This document shows positions 9,794 through 18,890 of a stretch of 64,000 bases of DNA, piece by piece (position 1 is the first letter of the stretch; each line of letters opens with the position of its first letter). The stretch comes from Desulfuromonadaceae bacterium (GTDB taxonomy: Bacteria > Desulfobacterota > Desulfuromonadia > Geobacterales > Pseudopelobacteraceae). Made by a program: the position numbers and the translations under genes. The DNA lies in assembly GCA_028683435.1 (NCBI GenBank), contig JAQUIG010000001.1, positions 196,393 to 260,392 on the forward strand, read 5' to 3'. The notes beneath the pieces are model-generated. The model made no database searches, was not told the DNA's origin, and saw only the letters and a program-made list of their open reading frames with translations.

Positions 9794-9831
9794 GTGCCCA
9801 GCGTATCTATTATTGTAAACAAACGACCCTC

Positions 9832-11601
9832 TTGTTGAAACAGGAAGCATCTATCAAAGACCTTGCCCGCCTCATACCTTATGTGTCCTCGCTCCGCTGG
9901 CGCTATGCCGCCGGAGCGCTGTTTCTCCTCCTTACCAACGCCTTTGCACTGTTGATCCCCTGGTTCATGAAGCTGGCGGTAGAAGCGCTGCAGCATCCGC
10001 AGGCGGCACGCCTCTCCCCGTCCACCTGTGCCCTCGTGATCATGATCCTGGCCGTGCTGCACTGCATCACCCGCATTTTTTCCCGGACATTGATTCTTAA
10101 TGCCGCCCGCATCATCGAGTTCCGCATCCGTGACGACCTGTTCCATCGCCTGACGCTGCTGGATATCGGCTACTTCTCAACCAGCAGGAGCGGGGACATC
10201 CTGTCCCGCTTTTCAAATGATCTGACCAACGTCCGCATGCTGGCCGGCTTTGGCTCGATGAGCGCCATCAACACGTTGCTGGTCTATACTGCCGCCGTGA
10301 CGATGATGGCCCGCATTCATCCCTGGCTTACATTCTGGGCGATCCTCCCCTTCCCGCTGATGGTGCTGGTCGTCAAAAAAATCAGCCATCGTCTCTTTCA
10401 ACGTTCTCTTCAAGCCCAGGAGGAGCTGGCACACCTTTCCAGTCAGGCCGAGGAAACGGTTTCTGCTGTGCGGCTGATAAAGTCCTACTGCCGGGAAGAG
10501 TATTTTCAGGAAGAGTTTGTCAAAACCGGAGAGCGGTATCTCGGACATAACCTTCGGCTGGCGCGATTGCGAGGCATTATAATCCCGGTGATGGCAACAG
10601 CGACCGGAGTTGGGACCCTCATCGTGCTGTTTATGGGTGGACGGCTGGTCATTGCCGGCAGCATCACTCTCGGGGATTTTGTGGCCTTCAGCGGGTATCT
10701 GGCGATGCTTGTCTGGCCGACAGCAGTTCTGGGGTGGATACTGACCCTGGCACAGCGGGGTGGCGCCTCCATGTCACGCCTGGCCGGAATTCTGGGAGCC
10801 GAGCCGACGGTGGTCGATCAACCCACAGCACAACCGATCAACGCCCTGCAGCAGGGGATCGAAGCACGTGAGCTCGGTTTCAGCTATGGGGGCGAACCGG
10901 TTATCGGCGGCGTCTCTTTTCATATTCTGGCAGGGGAAACGGTAGGGATTACCGGAGAGGTTGGAAGCGGGAAAACGACCCTGTTGCGACTGATTGCAAG
11001 ATTGCTCCCGGTCGCTGACGGGATGTTGTTTGTGGACGGCAGGGACATCACCACGATAACCAGAGCGAGCCTGCGACGCCTGATCGGATACGTACCCCAG
11101 GAAACCTTCCTCTTTTCGCGAACCGTCGCCGACAACATTAGGTACGGAATTACGGGTGAACATTCTGCGAATAGTGTCACTAAAGCGTCGGAGCAGGCCG
11201 GTTTTCTTGAGGATGTTGAATCGTTTCCGGAACGATTTGAAACCCGGGTGGGTGAAGGTGGTGTGACCCTTTCCGGCGGTCAGAAACAACGTCTTGCGAT
11301 CGCCCGTGCCGTTGCCGGCAATCCGCCGATCCTTTTACTCGACGATCCGCTTTCATCTGTCGACGCCGGCCGCGAGGAGGAGATCCTCAACAAGCTGGAG
11401 GAATTCTGTGCCGGAAGGACCGTGCTGATCGTCTCACAGAGGATTTCAGCCTTTCGCAATTGCGAACGCATTCTCGTCCTTAAATCGGGACTGATTGCCG
11501 AGCAGGGCCCCCCTGCAGAATTATTTAAACAGGGGGGGCTTTACACGAAAATTTGTCATACGCAGCAGCAAAACCGCGAGACAGCGGAGCAAGACGTATA
11601 A
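9832..11601 (+). CDS. ABC exporter half-transporter, MdlA/MsbA-like
   Basis: A 589-residue fusion of a six-helix type I exporter domain (about 1-310) and an ATPase domain (about 340-575). Visible motifs are Walker A GEVGSGKTT, signature LSGGQKQRLAIARA and Walker B ILLLDDPLSSVD. The residue after the Walker B Asp is Asp, not the usual catalytic Glu (DD rather than DE), as in the degenerate half of heterodimeric exporters such as E. coli MdlA. No partner half-transporter is adjacent. The start is TTG at 9832 with only a weak ribosome site, so it is uncertain. Substrate is unknown; lipid, peptide or drug are all possible. Confidence 0.9.
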   Translation: MLKQEASIKDLARLIPYVSSLRWRYAAGALFLLLTNAFALLIPWFMKLAVEALQHPQAARLSPSTCALVIMILAVLHCITRIFSRTLILNAARIIEFRIRDDLFHRLTLLDIGYFSTSRSGDILSRFSNDLTNVRMLAGFGSMSAINTLLVYTAAVTMMARIHPWLTFWAILPFPLMVLVVKKISHRLFQRSLQAQEELAHLSSQAEETVSAVRLIKSYCREEYFQEEFVKTGERYLGHNLRLARLRGIIIPVMATATGVGTLIVLFMGGRLVIAGSITLGDFVAFSGYLAMLVWPTAVLGWILTLAQRGGASMSRLAGILGAEPTVVDQPTAQPINALQQGIEARELGFSYGGEPVIGGVSFHILAGETVGITGEVGSGKTTLLRLIARLLPVADGMLFVDGRDITTITRASLRRLIGYVPQETFLFSRTVADNIRYGITGEHSANSVTKASEQAGFLEDVESFPERFETRVGEGGVTLSGGQKQRLAIARAVAGNPPILLLDDPLSSVDAGREEEILNKLEEFCAGRTVLIVSQRISAFRNCERILVLKSGLIAEQGPPAELFKQGGLYTKICHTQQQNRETAEQDV

Positions 11602-11674
11602 ACGTTGATACTGTCATGCCTGCGGCTGAAGCAGAGGTGACGATTCACGCGCAGGACAGCAGCTCCGACTGGCA

Positions 11675-12628
11675 CTAGATCCCTTCAAACAGTGGCGTCG
11701 AAAGATAACGCTCCGCGCCGTCAGGGAGGATAACCACGATGGTCTTGCCGGCGAATTCATCCAACTGGCCGAGACGTACCGCTGCCGCCACTGCAGCGCC
11801 GCAGGAGATACCGACCAGCAGCCCTTCCTCTTTTGCCAGGCGTTTGGCGAATTCAATCGCTTCAGCGCTATCCACCTGTTCGACCCGGTCAACGAGGGAG
11901 AGATCGAGATTATCCGGGATAAATCCGGCACCGATCCCCTGGATCTTGTGCGGGGCCGGCTGAAGCGGCTGGCCGGCCAGATGCTGGCTGATGACAGGGC
12001 TTTCCTTCGGCTCAACCGCTACCGATATAATCTTCTTCCCTTTACCGGTTTTTATGTAGCGCGAAATCCCGGTGATGGTCCCGCCGGTGCCGACTCCGGC
12101 AACGACAACATCGACCCCGCCATCGGTGTCGTTCCAGATTTCTGGGCCGGTCGTCTTTTCGTGAATCTCCGGGTTGGCCGGGTTTTTAAACTGCTGCGGC
12201 AGAAAATACCTTTCCGGCTCCGCGGCGGCGATATCCTCGGCGCGGCTGATGGCTCCCTGCATACCTTCGGCACCCGGGGTCAGAATCAGATTGGCGCCCA
12301 GTGCGGCCAGTACGCGGCGACGCTCGATACTCATCGTTTCCGGCATGGTCAGGGTCAATCCGCAGCCGCGGGCGGCTGCAACGAAAGCCAGTGCGATGCC
12401 GGTGTTGCCTGATGTCGGTTCGATGATCTCGATGCCTGGCCTCAAAATGCCGCGTTTCTCGGCGTCCCAGATCATGTTGGCGCCGATGCGGCATTTGACC
12501 GAATAGGCAGGGTTGCGACCCTCGACTTTTGCCAGGATGGTCGCTTTGGAATTGCCAACGATATGGTTCAGTTTGACCAAGGGGGTGTTGCCGATCGACA
12601 GTGAGTTGTCTGCATATATTTTACTCAT
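11675..12628 (-). CDS. cysK: Cysteine synthase (O-acetylserine sulfhydrylase)
   Basis: A 317-residue PLP enzyme making L-cysteine from O-acetylserine and sulfide. The PLP lysine sits in [16 protein letters not shown], matching E. coli CysK closely. The substrate/phosphate loops [12 protein letters not shown] and [10 protein letters not shown] are intact. The N-terminus ([10 protein letters not shown]) is canonical. The ATG has GGAGAAAAGTC upstream. It is convergent with the ABC gene and sits just downstream of tRNA-Lys, separated from it by a terminator. Length and motifs give a confident call. Whether it is CysK or CysM is decided only by similarity. Confidence 0.95.
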   Translation of the reverse strand: MSKIYADNSLSIGNTPLVKLNHIVGNSKATILAKVEGRNPAYSVKCRIGANMIWDAEKRGILRPGIEIIEPTSGNTGIALAFVAAARGCGLTLTMPETMSIERRRVLAALGANLILTPGAEGMQGAISRAEDIAAAEPERYFLPQQFKNPANPEIHEKTTGPEIWNDTDGGVDVVVAGVGTGGTITGISRYIKTGKGKKIISVAVEPKESPVISQHLAGQPLQPAPHKIQGIGAGFIPDNLDLSLVDRVEQVDSAEAIEFAKRLAKEEGLLVGISCGAAVAAAVRLGQLDEFAGKTIVVILPDGAERYLSTPLFEGI

Positions 12629-12693
12629 GACTTTTCTCCTTCGATACTGGGTTCATCTATTGCCATTCTGGAAGAATCCCGGCTCAAAAACAA

Positions 12694-12727
12694 CAAAAAA
12701 GGGGTTACAGCATAAACTGTAACCCCT
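12694..12727 (-). terminator. Terminator for tRNA-Lys
   Basis: On the minus strand AAGGGGTTACAG / CTGTAACCCCTT with a TTTATG loop is followed by TTTTTTG, about 10 bases after the tRNA CCA end. Confidence 0.88.
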
Positions 12728-12735
12728 TGAATGTT

Positions 12736-12811
12736 TGGTGAGCCGCGTTGGGGTCGAACCAACGACCACCTGATTAAAAGTCAGGTGCTCTACCGACTGA
12801 GCTAGCGGCTC
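12736..12811 (-). tRNA. tRNA-Lys (anticodon UUU)
   Basis: Read on the minus strand, the 76 bases fold as a standard cloverleaf. The acceptor is GAGCCGC/GCGGCTC, the D arm contains TAGCTCAGTCGGTAGAGC, and the anticodon stem CCTGA/TCAGG holds loop CTTTTAA (anticodon TTT). The T arm is GTTGG-TTCGACC-CCAAC, the discriminator is A, and CCA is encoded. The terminator is immediately downstream. Confidence 0.98.
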
Positions 12812-13580
12812 AAAAAGAAGAGTTTTATACCTGTTTAGCTGGTCCGTGTCAATGATTATTTTACCTCATGACTCATTTTTTACTTTGGTTCACCGTTGAC
12901 CCACCTCCATTCAGAAATTACGAATCAAAAACCGTCCGCTCTCGACTCAGAAAGAAGAATTTTATTATCGCGCCAAAATACCGTGCCATCTACGAGGGAG
13001 CATACCGGACACGCCGCATGGCGACCGGTATCTCCATGGTAGAAAACGGCATATTAACCGGAGAATATTATTTCATATAATAAGGTTTTTCAACATCACG
13101 GCACATCTTTGCTTGTCCCGCTCAGAAGTCGCCTTTCCCCTTTGTTATCACACTGATAACTATTTAATAGCCAGTATAACCGGCAGCAACCCCGCATCCA
13201 AACCCGCATCACATTTTAAAGATAGAACGCAGTTTAAATTTTGATTATTTTTATGTTGCATTTACTGTTTCAACAATGTTATGTATACCCCACTTTTAGC
13301 GAGTATTGTTGCTTATTACCTGGAATATATGGTGTATATGCCTATATTTATTGAACTATTTTTACAACCTGCTGCTATTATTTTTTTACTTAATTCAGCC
13401 AACTAAAAATTTATTACCGGTTATATTTTCAATATAGTACATTTGTTTTAAAACAACCGTTGACACATCCCGACCGTTCTAAAAGTAAACGCAAGTCTAT
13501 TTATGCAAAATAAAATGAAAGGAGATGACGGTATCGCATTAAGCAGCAAATCCTGTACGCAAACAAGAAAGGAGTAACTA
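12812..13580. other. Long AT-rich intergenic leader before the acetate transport genes
   Basis: About 770 bp without a convincing gene. The stretch 13140-13500 is much richer in A/T than the surroundings, with runs such as ATTTTTACAACC and TTTTTTTACTTAATT. A TTGACA at 13460 lies about 120 bases before the DUF485 gene, but its -10 is poor. The 70-codon ORF at 12868-13080 lacks a ribosome site and is not called. The region probably carries the promoter and regulator sites for the symporter operon. Confidence 0.6.
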
Positions 13581-13892
13581 ATGGCAGAGAGACAGTATGA
13601 TTGGGCGACAATCGCGCAAAATCCGAAGTTCCTTGAACTCACCCACAAAAAGACAGCATTCCTTTTCGGTTGGTGGATTTTTTCAACAGCTTACTACTTC
13701 CTGCTCCCCATCGGAGCAGCCTATGCACCCGGTCTCTTCAAGATCAAGATAATCGGTGTCATCAACTTCGGTTATGTATTCGCCCTTTCCCAGTTTTTTG
13801 TATCCTGGGCACTGGCGCTTTACTATGCCCACGTTGCCAACAAGGACTTTGACCGCTTGACCAGGGAACTGATCGACGAACTTCATCTTTAG
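13581..13892 (+). CDS. DUF485 small membrane protein (YjcH-like)
   Basis: 103 residues with two transmembrane helices (about 28-48 and 60-82). The opening WATIAQNPKFLELTHKKT and the WWIF...PIGAAYAPG loop are typical of DUF485. These proteins are encoded directly before acetate/cation symporters, as E. coli yjcH is before actP. The RBS AAGGAG precedes the ATG, and the symporter starts 16 bp after its stop, so the two form an operon. Its exact role is unknown; it is presumably an accessory of the transporter. Confidence 0.93.
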   Translation: MAERQYDWATIAQNPKFLELTHKKTAFLFGWWIFSTAYYFLLPIGAAYAPGLFKIKIIGVINFGYVFALSQFFVSWALALYYAHVANKDFDRLTRELIDELHL

Positions 13893-13908
13893 AAAAGGAG
13901 GATACGAC

Positions 13909-15891
13909 ATGACTTTCAAAAAAATCATCATCGCCGCAAGCTTGACCCTCTCTATTGCCGCAGCCGCCTTTGCTGAAGAGCCGACAAAGGCATCGACCGC
14001 TCCAGGTTCAACTCCCGCTGTTGCAGCCCCGGCCGCCCAAGGTGCACCGGCACTGTCCGCAGCAACTGATCAGACAACGGCTCCCGCCGTCGCACCGCCA
14101 CTTGCCAAAAAGAGAGAGCTGAAGGCCAACAAGGTTGTCACCCTCTCGATGTTCGCCGTCATCATCGGCATCACCATGGCTGTTGTCGTCTGGGCCGCCA
14201 AGCAGACCAAGACCGCCGCAGACTTCTACGCCGCCGGTGGCGGTATTACCGGCACACAGAACGGCTGGGCCATCGCCGGTGACTACATGTCGGCAGCTTC
14301 CTTCCTCGGTATTTCCGGCCTGATTTCGCTGTACGGGTATGACGGTTTCATGTACTCCGTCGGCTGGCTGGTTGCCTACATCACCGTTCTCCTTATCGTT
14401 GCCGAGCCGTGCCGTAACGCCGGCAAGTACACCCTGGGGGATATCCTCTCCTTCCGTACGAATCCCAAGCCGGTTCGCGCCTTTGCCGCCATCTCGACGG
14501 TAGCCGTCTCGACCTTCTACCTGACCGCCCAGATGGTCGGCGCAGGCAAGCTGATGGCTCTTCTGGTCGGCGTACCTTACAAAACCGCCATCGTCGGCGT
14601 TGGTATCCTGATGGTCGGCTATGTCGTCTTCGGCGGCATGACCGCTACTACCTGGGTACAGATCATCAAGGCCGGTCTGCTCATGTCGGGCGCCTTCCTG
14701 CTGTCCGTGCTGGTTCTGGCCAAAGCCGGCTTTAACCCGATCTACTTCTTTGACATGATCGTCCATAGCCCCGACATTCAGGACCACGTCTCCAAGCTGG
14801 TGTTGAGAGATGGTGTTATCCTTAACGGTATTGATGCCGGACAGCGTTTCCTTGAGCCGGGTCTGTTCATGAAATCACCACTCGACCAGATCTCCCTCGG
14901 CATGGCCCTTGTTCTGGGTACAGCCGGTATGCCGCACATCCTGATGCGCTTCTTCACCGTACCGACTGCACAGGCAGCCCGTAAATCTGTTATCATCGCC
15001 ATGTTCATCATCGGCTTCTTCTATGTCCTGACCACTCTGCTCGGTTTCGGCGCAGCCATTAACCTGACACCACAGGGCATTATCTCGGTTGACCCGGGCG
15101 GCAACATGGCTACCCTGATGCTGGCGCAGCAGTTGGGCGCCGATATTGCCCCGATCATGGGCGACCTCTTCCTGGCCTTCCTCTGTTCCGTTGCTTTTGC
15201 CACCATCCTGGCGGTTGTTTCCGGTCTGGTTCTGGCAGCATCCGCAGCCATCGCCCACGACATCTGGGTTAACGTCGTCAAGGACGGCCACGCCGACCAG
15301 CATGAGCAGGTCATGGCTGCCCGCATCACCTCGCTGGTAGTTGGCGTTGTCGGTATCATAATCGGCCTCATGGCCGAAAAAGCCAACGTTGCCCACCTGG
15401 TTGCGCTGGCCTTCGCCGTCGCTTCCTCCGGCAACCTGCCGGTCGTCGTGCTGTCGCTCTTCTGGCGCAAGTTCAATACTGCCGGTGTTATCTCCGGCCT
15501 GGTTGTTGGTACGGTCGCCTCCATCGGTCTGGTTATGGTTTCCCCCAACATGACCTATCCGAAGATTGTAGCAGCCGGCGCTAAGAAGGTCGTTGTTGCT
15601 ATGGAGAAGAAACAGGCTGCACTGCCTGCAGGTGTTCTGCTTGATGAGAAGGACGCCAAAGCGCTTGCCAAGGCTAAAGTTGACGAACTGAAAGACGGAA
15701 CATCCATGATGGGTCTTGATAAACCTCTCTTTGGCCTGAAAAACCCGGGCATCCTCTCGATCCCGCTCGGCTTCATCGCCGCAATTCTGGGATGCCTGAT
15801 GTTTCCGAACAAGAGATCCGAAGAGATGTTCGACGAGGTGTATGTCCGCCAGAACACCGGTCTCGGCATGGCCAAGGCTGTCGAGCATTAA
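13909..15891 (+). CDS. actP: Cation/acetate symporter, ActP-type sodium:solute symporter
   Basis: 660 residues, about 110 longer than E. coli ActP. A signal-peptide-like N-terminus (MTFKKIIIAASLTLSIAAAAFA) leads into an Ala/Pro/Thr-rich stretch of about 45 residues, then the SSS-family core with about 13 helices, including FYAAGGGITGTQNGWAIAGD and GTAGMPHILMRFFTVP, both diagnostic of acetate permeases. A charged insert (about residues 560-600) lies between the last helices. The RBS is AAGGAGG. It probably imports acetate, the main electron donor for this group of organisms. The transported ion is not determined. Confidence 0.93.
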   Translation: MTFKKIIIAASLTLSIAAAAFAEEPTKASTAPGSTPAVAAPAAQGAPALSAATDQTTAPAVAPPLAKKRELKANKVVTLSMFAVIIGITMAVVVWAAKQTKTAADFYAAGGGITGTQNGWAIAGDYMSAASFLGISGLISLYGYDGFMYSVGWLVAYITVLLIVAEPCRNAGKYTLGDILSFRTNPKPVRAFAAISTVAVSTFYLTAQMVGAGKLMALLVGVPYKTAIVGVGILMVGYVVFGGMTATTWVQIIKAGLLMSGAFLLSVLVLAKAGFNPIYFFDMIVHSPDIQDHVSKLVLRDGVILNGIDAGQRFLEPGLFMKSPLDQISLGMALVLGTAGMPHILMRFFTVPTAQAARKSVIIAMFIIGFFYVLTTLLGFGAAINLTPQGIISVDPGGNMATLMLAQQLGADIAPIMGDLFLAFLCSVAFATILAVVSGLVLAASAAIAHDIWVNVVKDGHADQHEQVMAARITSLVVGVVGIIIGLMAEKANVAHLVALAFAVASSGNLPVVVLSLFWRKFNTAGVISGLVVGTVASIGLVMVSPNMTYPKIVAAGAKKVVVAMEKKQAALPAGVLLDEKDAKALAKAKVDELKDGTSMMGLDKPLFGLKNPGILSIPLGFIAAILGCLMFPNKRSEEMFDEVYVRQNTGLGMAKAVEH

Positions 15892-15900
15892 AAGTGAGGG

Positions 15901-15936
15901 TACATCTTCTGCTGACTGTGCAGAAGATGTACTTGT
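15901..15936 (+). terminator. Hairpin after actP
   Basis: ACATCTTCTGC / GCAGAAGATGT stem with a short TGACT loop just after the actP stop. It lacks a long T-run, so it may instead protect the 3' end of the mRNA. Confidence 0.5.
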
Positions 15937-15977
15937 AAATGCACTAACACCGTTTATCAGATTGCTGTGATATAGTG

Positions 15978-16005
15978 GGGATGGCTTCGGCCATCCCTTT
16001 TTTTT
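15978..16005 (+). terminator. Strong intrinsic terminator of the acetate operon
   Basis: GGGATGGC-TTCG-GCCATCCC with a UUCG tetraloop, followed by eight T residues. Confidence 0.93.
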
Positions 16006-16044
16006 ATAAATAGCAGCAGAATATCAATTCAAAGAGGTCATTTC

Positions 16045-17187
16045 GTGGAAACTGTTTCCATTACAACATCCGACGGGTATGAATTATCAAACCTGCGGCA
16101 GGCCGTGATCAAGCTGCTTGAACCGCTAGGCGGCATCTCTGCATTTATCAGCAGCGGGGAGCGGGTTTTGCTTAAACCGAACATGCTGGCCGCCAAAGAA
16201 CCGGATCTTGCCGTCACCACTCATCCAGCGCTGGTACGGGTCGTTGCCGAGCTCGCCAGAGAAGCTGGCGGTATCGTACAGATCGGCGACAGCCCGGGTA
16301 TCGGCGGTTTTGCGCGGGTAGCTGAGAAATGCGGAATATCTGACGCTGCGCGAGAAAGTGGTACCGCACTTGTTGAATTCGATGAGGCTGTCGATCTTCA
16401 AGGAAACGGTACATTTCGCTCCATTCGTCTGGCTCGCGCTTATTACGAGGCGGATAAGATCATAAACCTCCCCAAGCTGAAAACCCATGAAATGATGACG
16501 ATGACCTGTGCGGTCAAAAACCTGTTCGGAGCGGTGATTGGAGCGGAGAAAGCGGCGTGGCATCTGAAGGCCGGCAGTTCACGGCAGTTGTTTGCCCGGC
16601 TGCTGCTTGAAATATATCAGCTGAAAAAACCGGCCCTCAATATTGTCGACGCGATCACTGCGATGGAGGGGAACGGGCCTGGCAGCGGAGACCCGATCAA
16701 ACTCGGACTATTGATCGCCGGGGTAAACCCGGTGGCGGTTGACCTCATCGCCGGAAGGGTGGCCGGAATACCTGCCGACCTGCTACCGATCGAACAGGAA
16801 GCGGTCAGCATGGGACTTCCGGGCGCGCTGTTTGAAGATATTCAGCTCTGCGGCACACCGGTTGAGACCATTCCAGAAATCCGTTTCAGGCTCCCCACCG
16901 GAGTTGACGTTCAATTCGGACTGCCGCATTTCCTGGCAAGAACACTTAAAAGCCACCTCACCTCGTATCCGGCAGCCGATCCTGACATCTGCATCCTGTG
17001 CGGTGTCTGCCGCGACGCCTGCCCTCCGGGAGCGATCACCATTAAAAACAGCGCGCTGTCGGTTGACAATGCGCGCTGTATTCGCTGCTGGTGCTGTCGT
17101 GAACTTTGTCCTTATGATGCCATGAAGATCAAAAGCGGGATGATTCTCAGGGTTCTGATGCTGCTGTCAGGAACAAAAAACGGCTGA
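16045..17187 (+). CDS. DUF362 protein with two [4Fe-4S] ferredoxin motifs
   Basis: 380 residues. Residues 1-290 are a DUF362 domain (LLKPNMLAAKEPD, IGDSPGIGGF, INLPKLKTHEMMTMTCAVKNLFG). The C-terminal 80 residues hold two Cys clusters, CILCGVCRDACP and CIRCWCCRELCP, for two [4Fe-4S] centres. The start is GTG at 16045 with AAAGAGG seven bases upstream. The family is common in anaerobes as an iron-sulfur redox protein of unknown partner; one suggestion in the literature is cluster or cofactor handling. It is a single-gene unit after a strong terminator, convergent with the DksA-like gene. Confidence 0.9.
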   Translation: METVSITTSDGYELSNLRQAVIKLLEPLGGISAFISSGERVLLKPNMLAAKEPDLAVTTHPALVRVVAELAREAGGIVQIGDSPGIGGFARVAEKCGISDAARESGTALVEFDEAVDLQGNGTFRSIRLARAYYEADKIINLPKLKTHEMMTMTCAVKNLFGAVIGAEKAAWHLKAGSSRQLFARLLLEIYQLKKPALNIVDAITAMEGNGPGSGDPIKLGLLIAGVNPVAVDLIAGRVAGIPADLLPIEQEAVSMGLPGALFEDIQLCGTPVETIPEIRFRLPTGVDVQFGLPHFLARTLKSHLTSYPAADPDICILCGVCRDACPPGAITIKNSALSVDNARCIRCWCCRELCPYDAMKIKSGMILRVLMLLSGTKNG

Positions 17188-17877
17188 TTATTCTTCCTCT
17201 TCAGATCCCATCGGAATTTCACGATAGGCCCGCTCCTCCTCCACCCGTTTGGTCTGGGCCTGCATCTTTTCAAGGTCGGTTTTGCATTTAACACAGTGGC
17301 GGGCAAACGGCATCGCTTTAAGTCTGCCAAGAGGGATGTCTTCGTCGCACTCTTCGCAAATGCCATAATCCCCCTCACTGATGCGCAGCAGAGCCTCATC
17401 GATACTGTGAATCTTTTCACGCTCGCGATCACCAAGCAGCAAGCCCAACTCCCGGTCCCGCTCGGAAGACGCCTGATCATAGATGTCTCCGCTTGGCTCG
17501 ATTGCTGCTACCGCTTCAGTACCGCTCTTGACCGATTTCCTGATCTCGCGGAGGGTGTCTTCTTTGAGTTTTTCAAGAATAACCCTGATCTCCTGCCACT
17601 TTTGATCCTGGGGTACATCCTGAGCTGTTCGGGGAGGTGTGCTCTCCACAGCCGGCTTGGGGACGATCTCCTGCTCAACAATCTCCGGGGGATGGTGTGA
17701 TTTTGCTTTTGAAGCACTGCTTGTGCTCTTATCCCCTTCAACCTGCGCCGGGTCCTGGGTCGGGATTGATTCATCCTTTGATTTTGCAGCAACTATCTTC
17801 TTTGCTGTCGTTATCGTTGAGGTCTTCTTTGCCGCTTTTGGGGCGGCTTTTATTGTCTCTTTGGGTATTGTTGCCAT
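17188..17877 (-). CDS. DksA/TraR-type zinc-finger protein with long N-terminal extension
   Basis: 229 residues from the ATG at 17877, which has GGAG upstream; the track's longer start adds 46 unsupported residues. The first 100 residues are low complexity, rich in Lys/Ala/Pro/Thr. The C-terminal 120 residues match DksA: a coiled-coil region (REIRKSVKSGTEAV...DRELGLLLGDREREK) and the four-Cys zinc finger CEECDEDIPLGRLKAMPFARHCVKC. DksA family members bind the RNA polymerase secondary channel and tune the stringent response. The long basic tail is unusual for DksA proper, so I call it DksA-like. It abuts the DUF362 stop with no gap. Confidence 0.85.
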   Translation of the reverse strand: MATIPKETIKAAPKAAKKTSTITTAKKIVAAKSKDESIPTQDPAQVEGDKSTSSASKAKSHHPPEIVEQEIVPKPAVESTPPRTAQDVPQDQKWQEIRVILEKLKEDTLREIRKSVKSGTEAVAAIEPSGDIYDQASSERDRELGLLLGDREREKIHSIDEALLRISEGDYGICEECDEDIPLGRLKAMPFARHCVKCKTDLEKMQAQTKRVEEERAYREIPMGSEEEE

Positions 17878-18107
17878 GATGTATAATCTCCGCGTTCTGG
17901 ATAGTAAGTAGCGTGGCCTTAAAAAACGGCGGCAAACTATGGCAGATAACAGGTGCTTTGTAAAGCTATATATGGAAAAGGGTGGGTACTGAGGTAGGAG
18001 GATGCTTGCGGTCAACCGGTGTATGACTCAAAGCAAACCACGGCAGATAAACGCGCCGGCGTGCTTGGCATTGTTTTTTCCCCAACCGGCAACTAAAATA
18101 CGCACGC

Positions 18108-18153
18108 AAAAAAAACCACACCGGCTCTGCATAACAGAGATGCCGGTGTGGCC
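18108..18153 (-). terminator. Terminator of the tol-pal operon
   Basis: On the minus strand CCACACCGGCATCTCTG pairs with CAGAGCCGGTGTGG and is followed by a run of eight T. It lies 29 bp after the pal stop. Confidence 0.92.
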
Positions 18154-18181
18154 TTGAAATGGAGGAAATAAGATCCGTTTA

Positions 18182-18757
18182 TTATTTAACGACTACAAAC
18201 TCGGCACGTCTGTTTTTTGCCCAGGCACCTTCGTCACTACCACTTACAGCAGGTTTTTCCTCACCATAGCTGATTACGGAGAGGTTTTCAGCCTTGACGC
18301 CAAGAGTTATTAAATATTTCTGGGCGGATTTGGCGCGATGCTCACCCAATGCCAGATTGTATTCGGCAGAGCCGCGCTCATCGGTGTGACCTTCGATCTG
18401 AATTTTTGCATTCGGCAATGATTTAAGAATAACATCGGCATTTTTGGAGAGGACATCGCGGGAATCCTGACGAAGGTCCGATTTGTCGAAATCGAAATAT
18501 ACTGCTTCGAATCTGTTTTCGGCAACGGGGCTCTGGGTATCTTGGGGGGCAACCGCACTGACAACCGCATCCTGTACCGGCGCTGTCTCCTCAACCGGCT
18601 GGGTCTGTTCAACAGCTTTTGTCGGTTCGGCCTTTTCGACTGCTACCGGAGGTACAACGGCCTCTTCCTTTTTTACCGCTTCCTTGTTTGCACAACCGGC
18701 GGTAAGCAACGCGAACATGCTGATGCTCGCCAACAGTGTGATCATGGTCTTTTTCAT
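18182..18757 (-). CDS. pal: Peptidoglycan-associated lipoprotein
   Basis: 191 residues. The lipoprotein signal MKKTMITLLASISMFALLTAGC is followed by a Glu/Pro/Val-rich linker (about 25-80) and an OmpA-type peptidoglycan-binding domain (about 85-191) with VYFDFDKSDLR, EGHTDERGSAEYNLALGEHRA and the conserved C-terminal KNRRAEFVV. Pal anchors the outer membrane to murein and is the outer-membrane end of the Tol system. It follows tolB with a 133-bp gap that contains its own promoter, and ends at a strong terminator. Confidence 0.97.
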   Translation of the reverse strand: MKKTMITLLASISMFALLTAGCANKEAVKKEEAVVPPVAVEKAEPTKAVEQTQPVEETAPVQDAVVSAVAPQDTQSPVAENRFEAVYFDFDKSDLRQDSRDVLSKNADVILKSLPNAKIQIEGHTDERGSAEYNLALGEHRAKSAQKYLITLGVKAENLSVISYGEEKPAVSGSDEGAWAKNRRAEFVVVK

Positions 18758-18816
18758 AACAAGCTCCTGTGCTGCATAAAATGAGGCATAATGCCTTTAA
18801 AAACTACATAGAAATT

Positions 18817-18844
18817 ATTATACATCGCAGAATCAGTATTGCAA
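18817..18844 (-). promoter_or_regulatory. Promoter in front of pal
   Basis: On the minus strand TTGCAA (18844-18839), a 16-base spacer, and a perfect TATAAT (18822-18817), about 60 bases before the pal ATG. This gives pal expression independent of tolQRAB. Confidence 0.62.
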
Positions 18845-18890
18845 CAGGTAATGTCAGATTTCTGCGACGGTTCTGCGCGTACCCGCAGCA

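Noticed and set aside
12868-13080. 70-codon ORF in the leader of the acetate operon
   Set aside because: No ribosome binding site and no recognisable pattern; ends in AT-rich DNA.
14875-15888. 337-codon minus-strand ORF, and a 259-codon one at 14008-14787, opposite actP
   Set aside because: Both lie wholly antisense to a firmly identified gene, are His/Asn/Gln/Gly-rich in the way codon-biased antisense frames are, and match no family.
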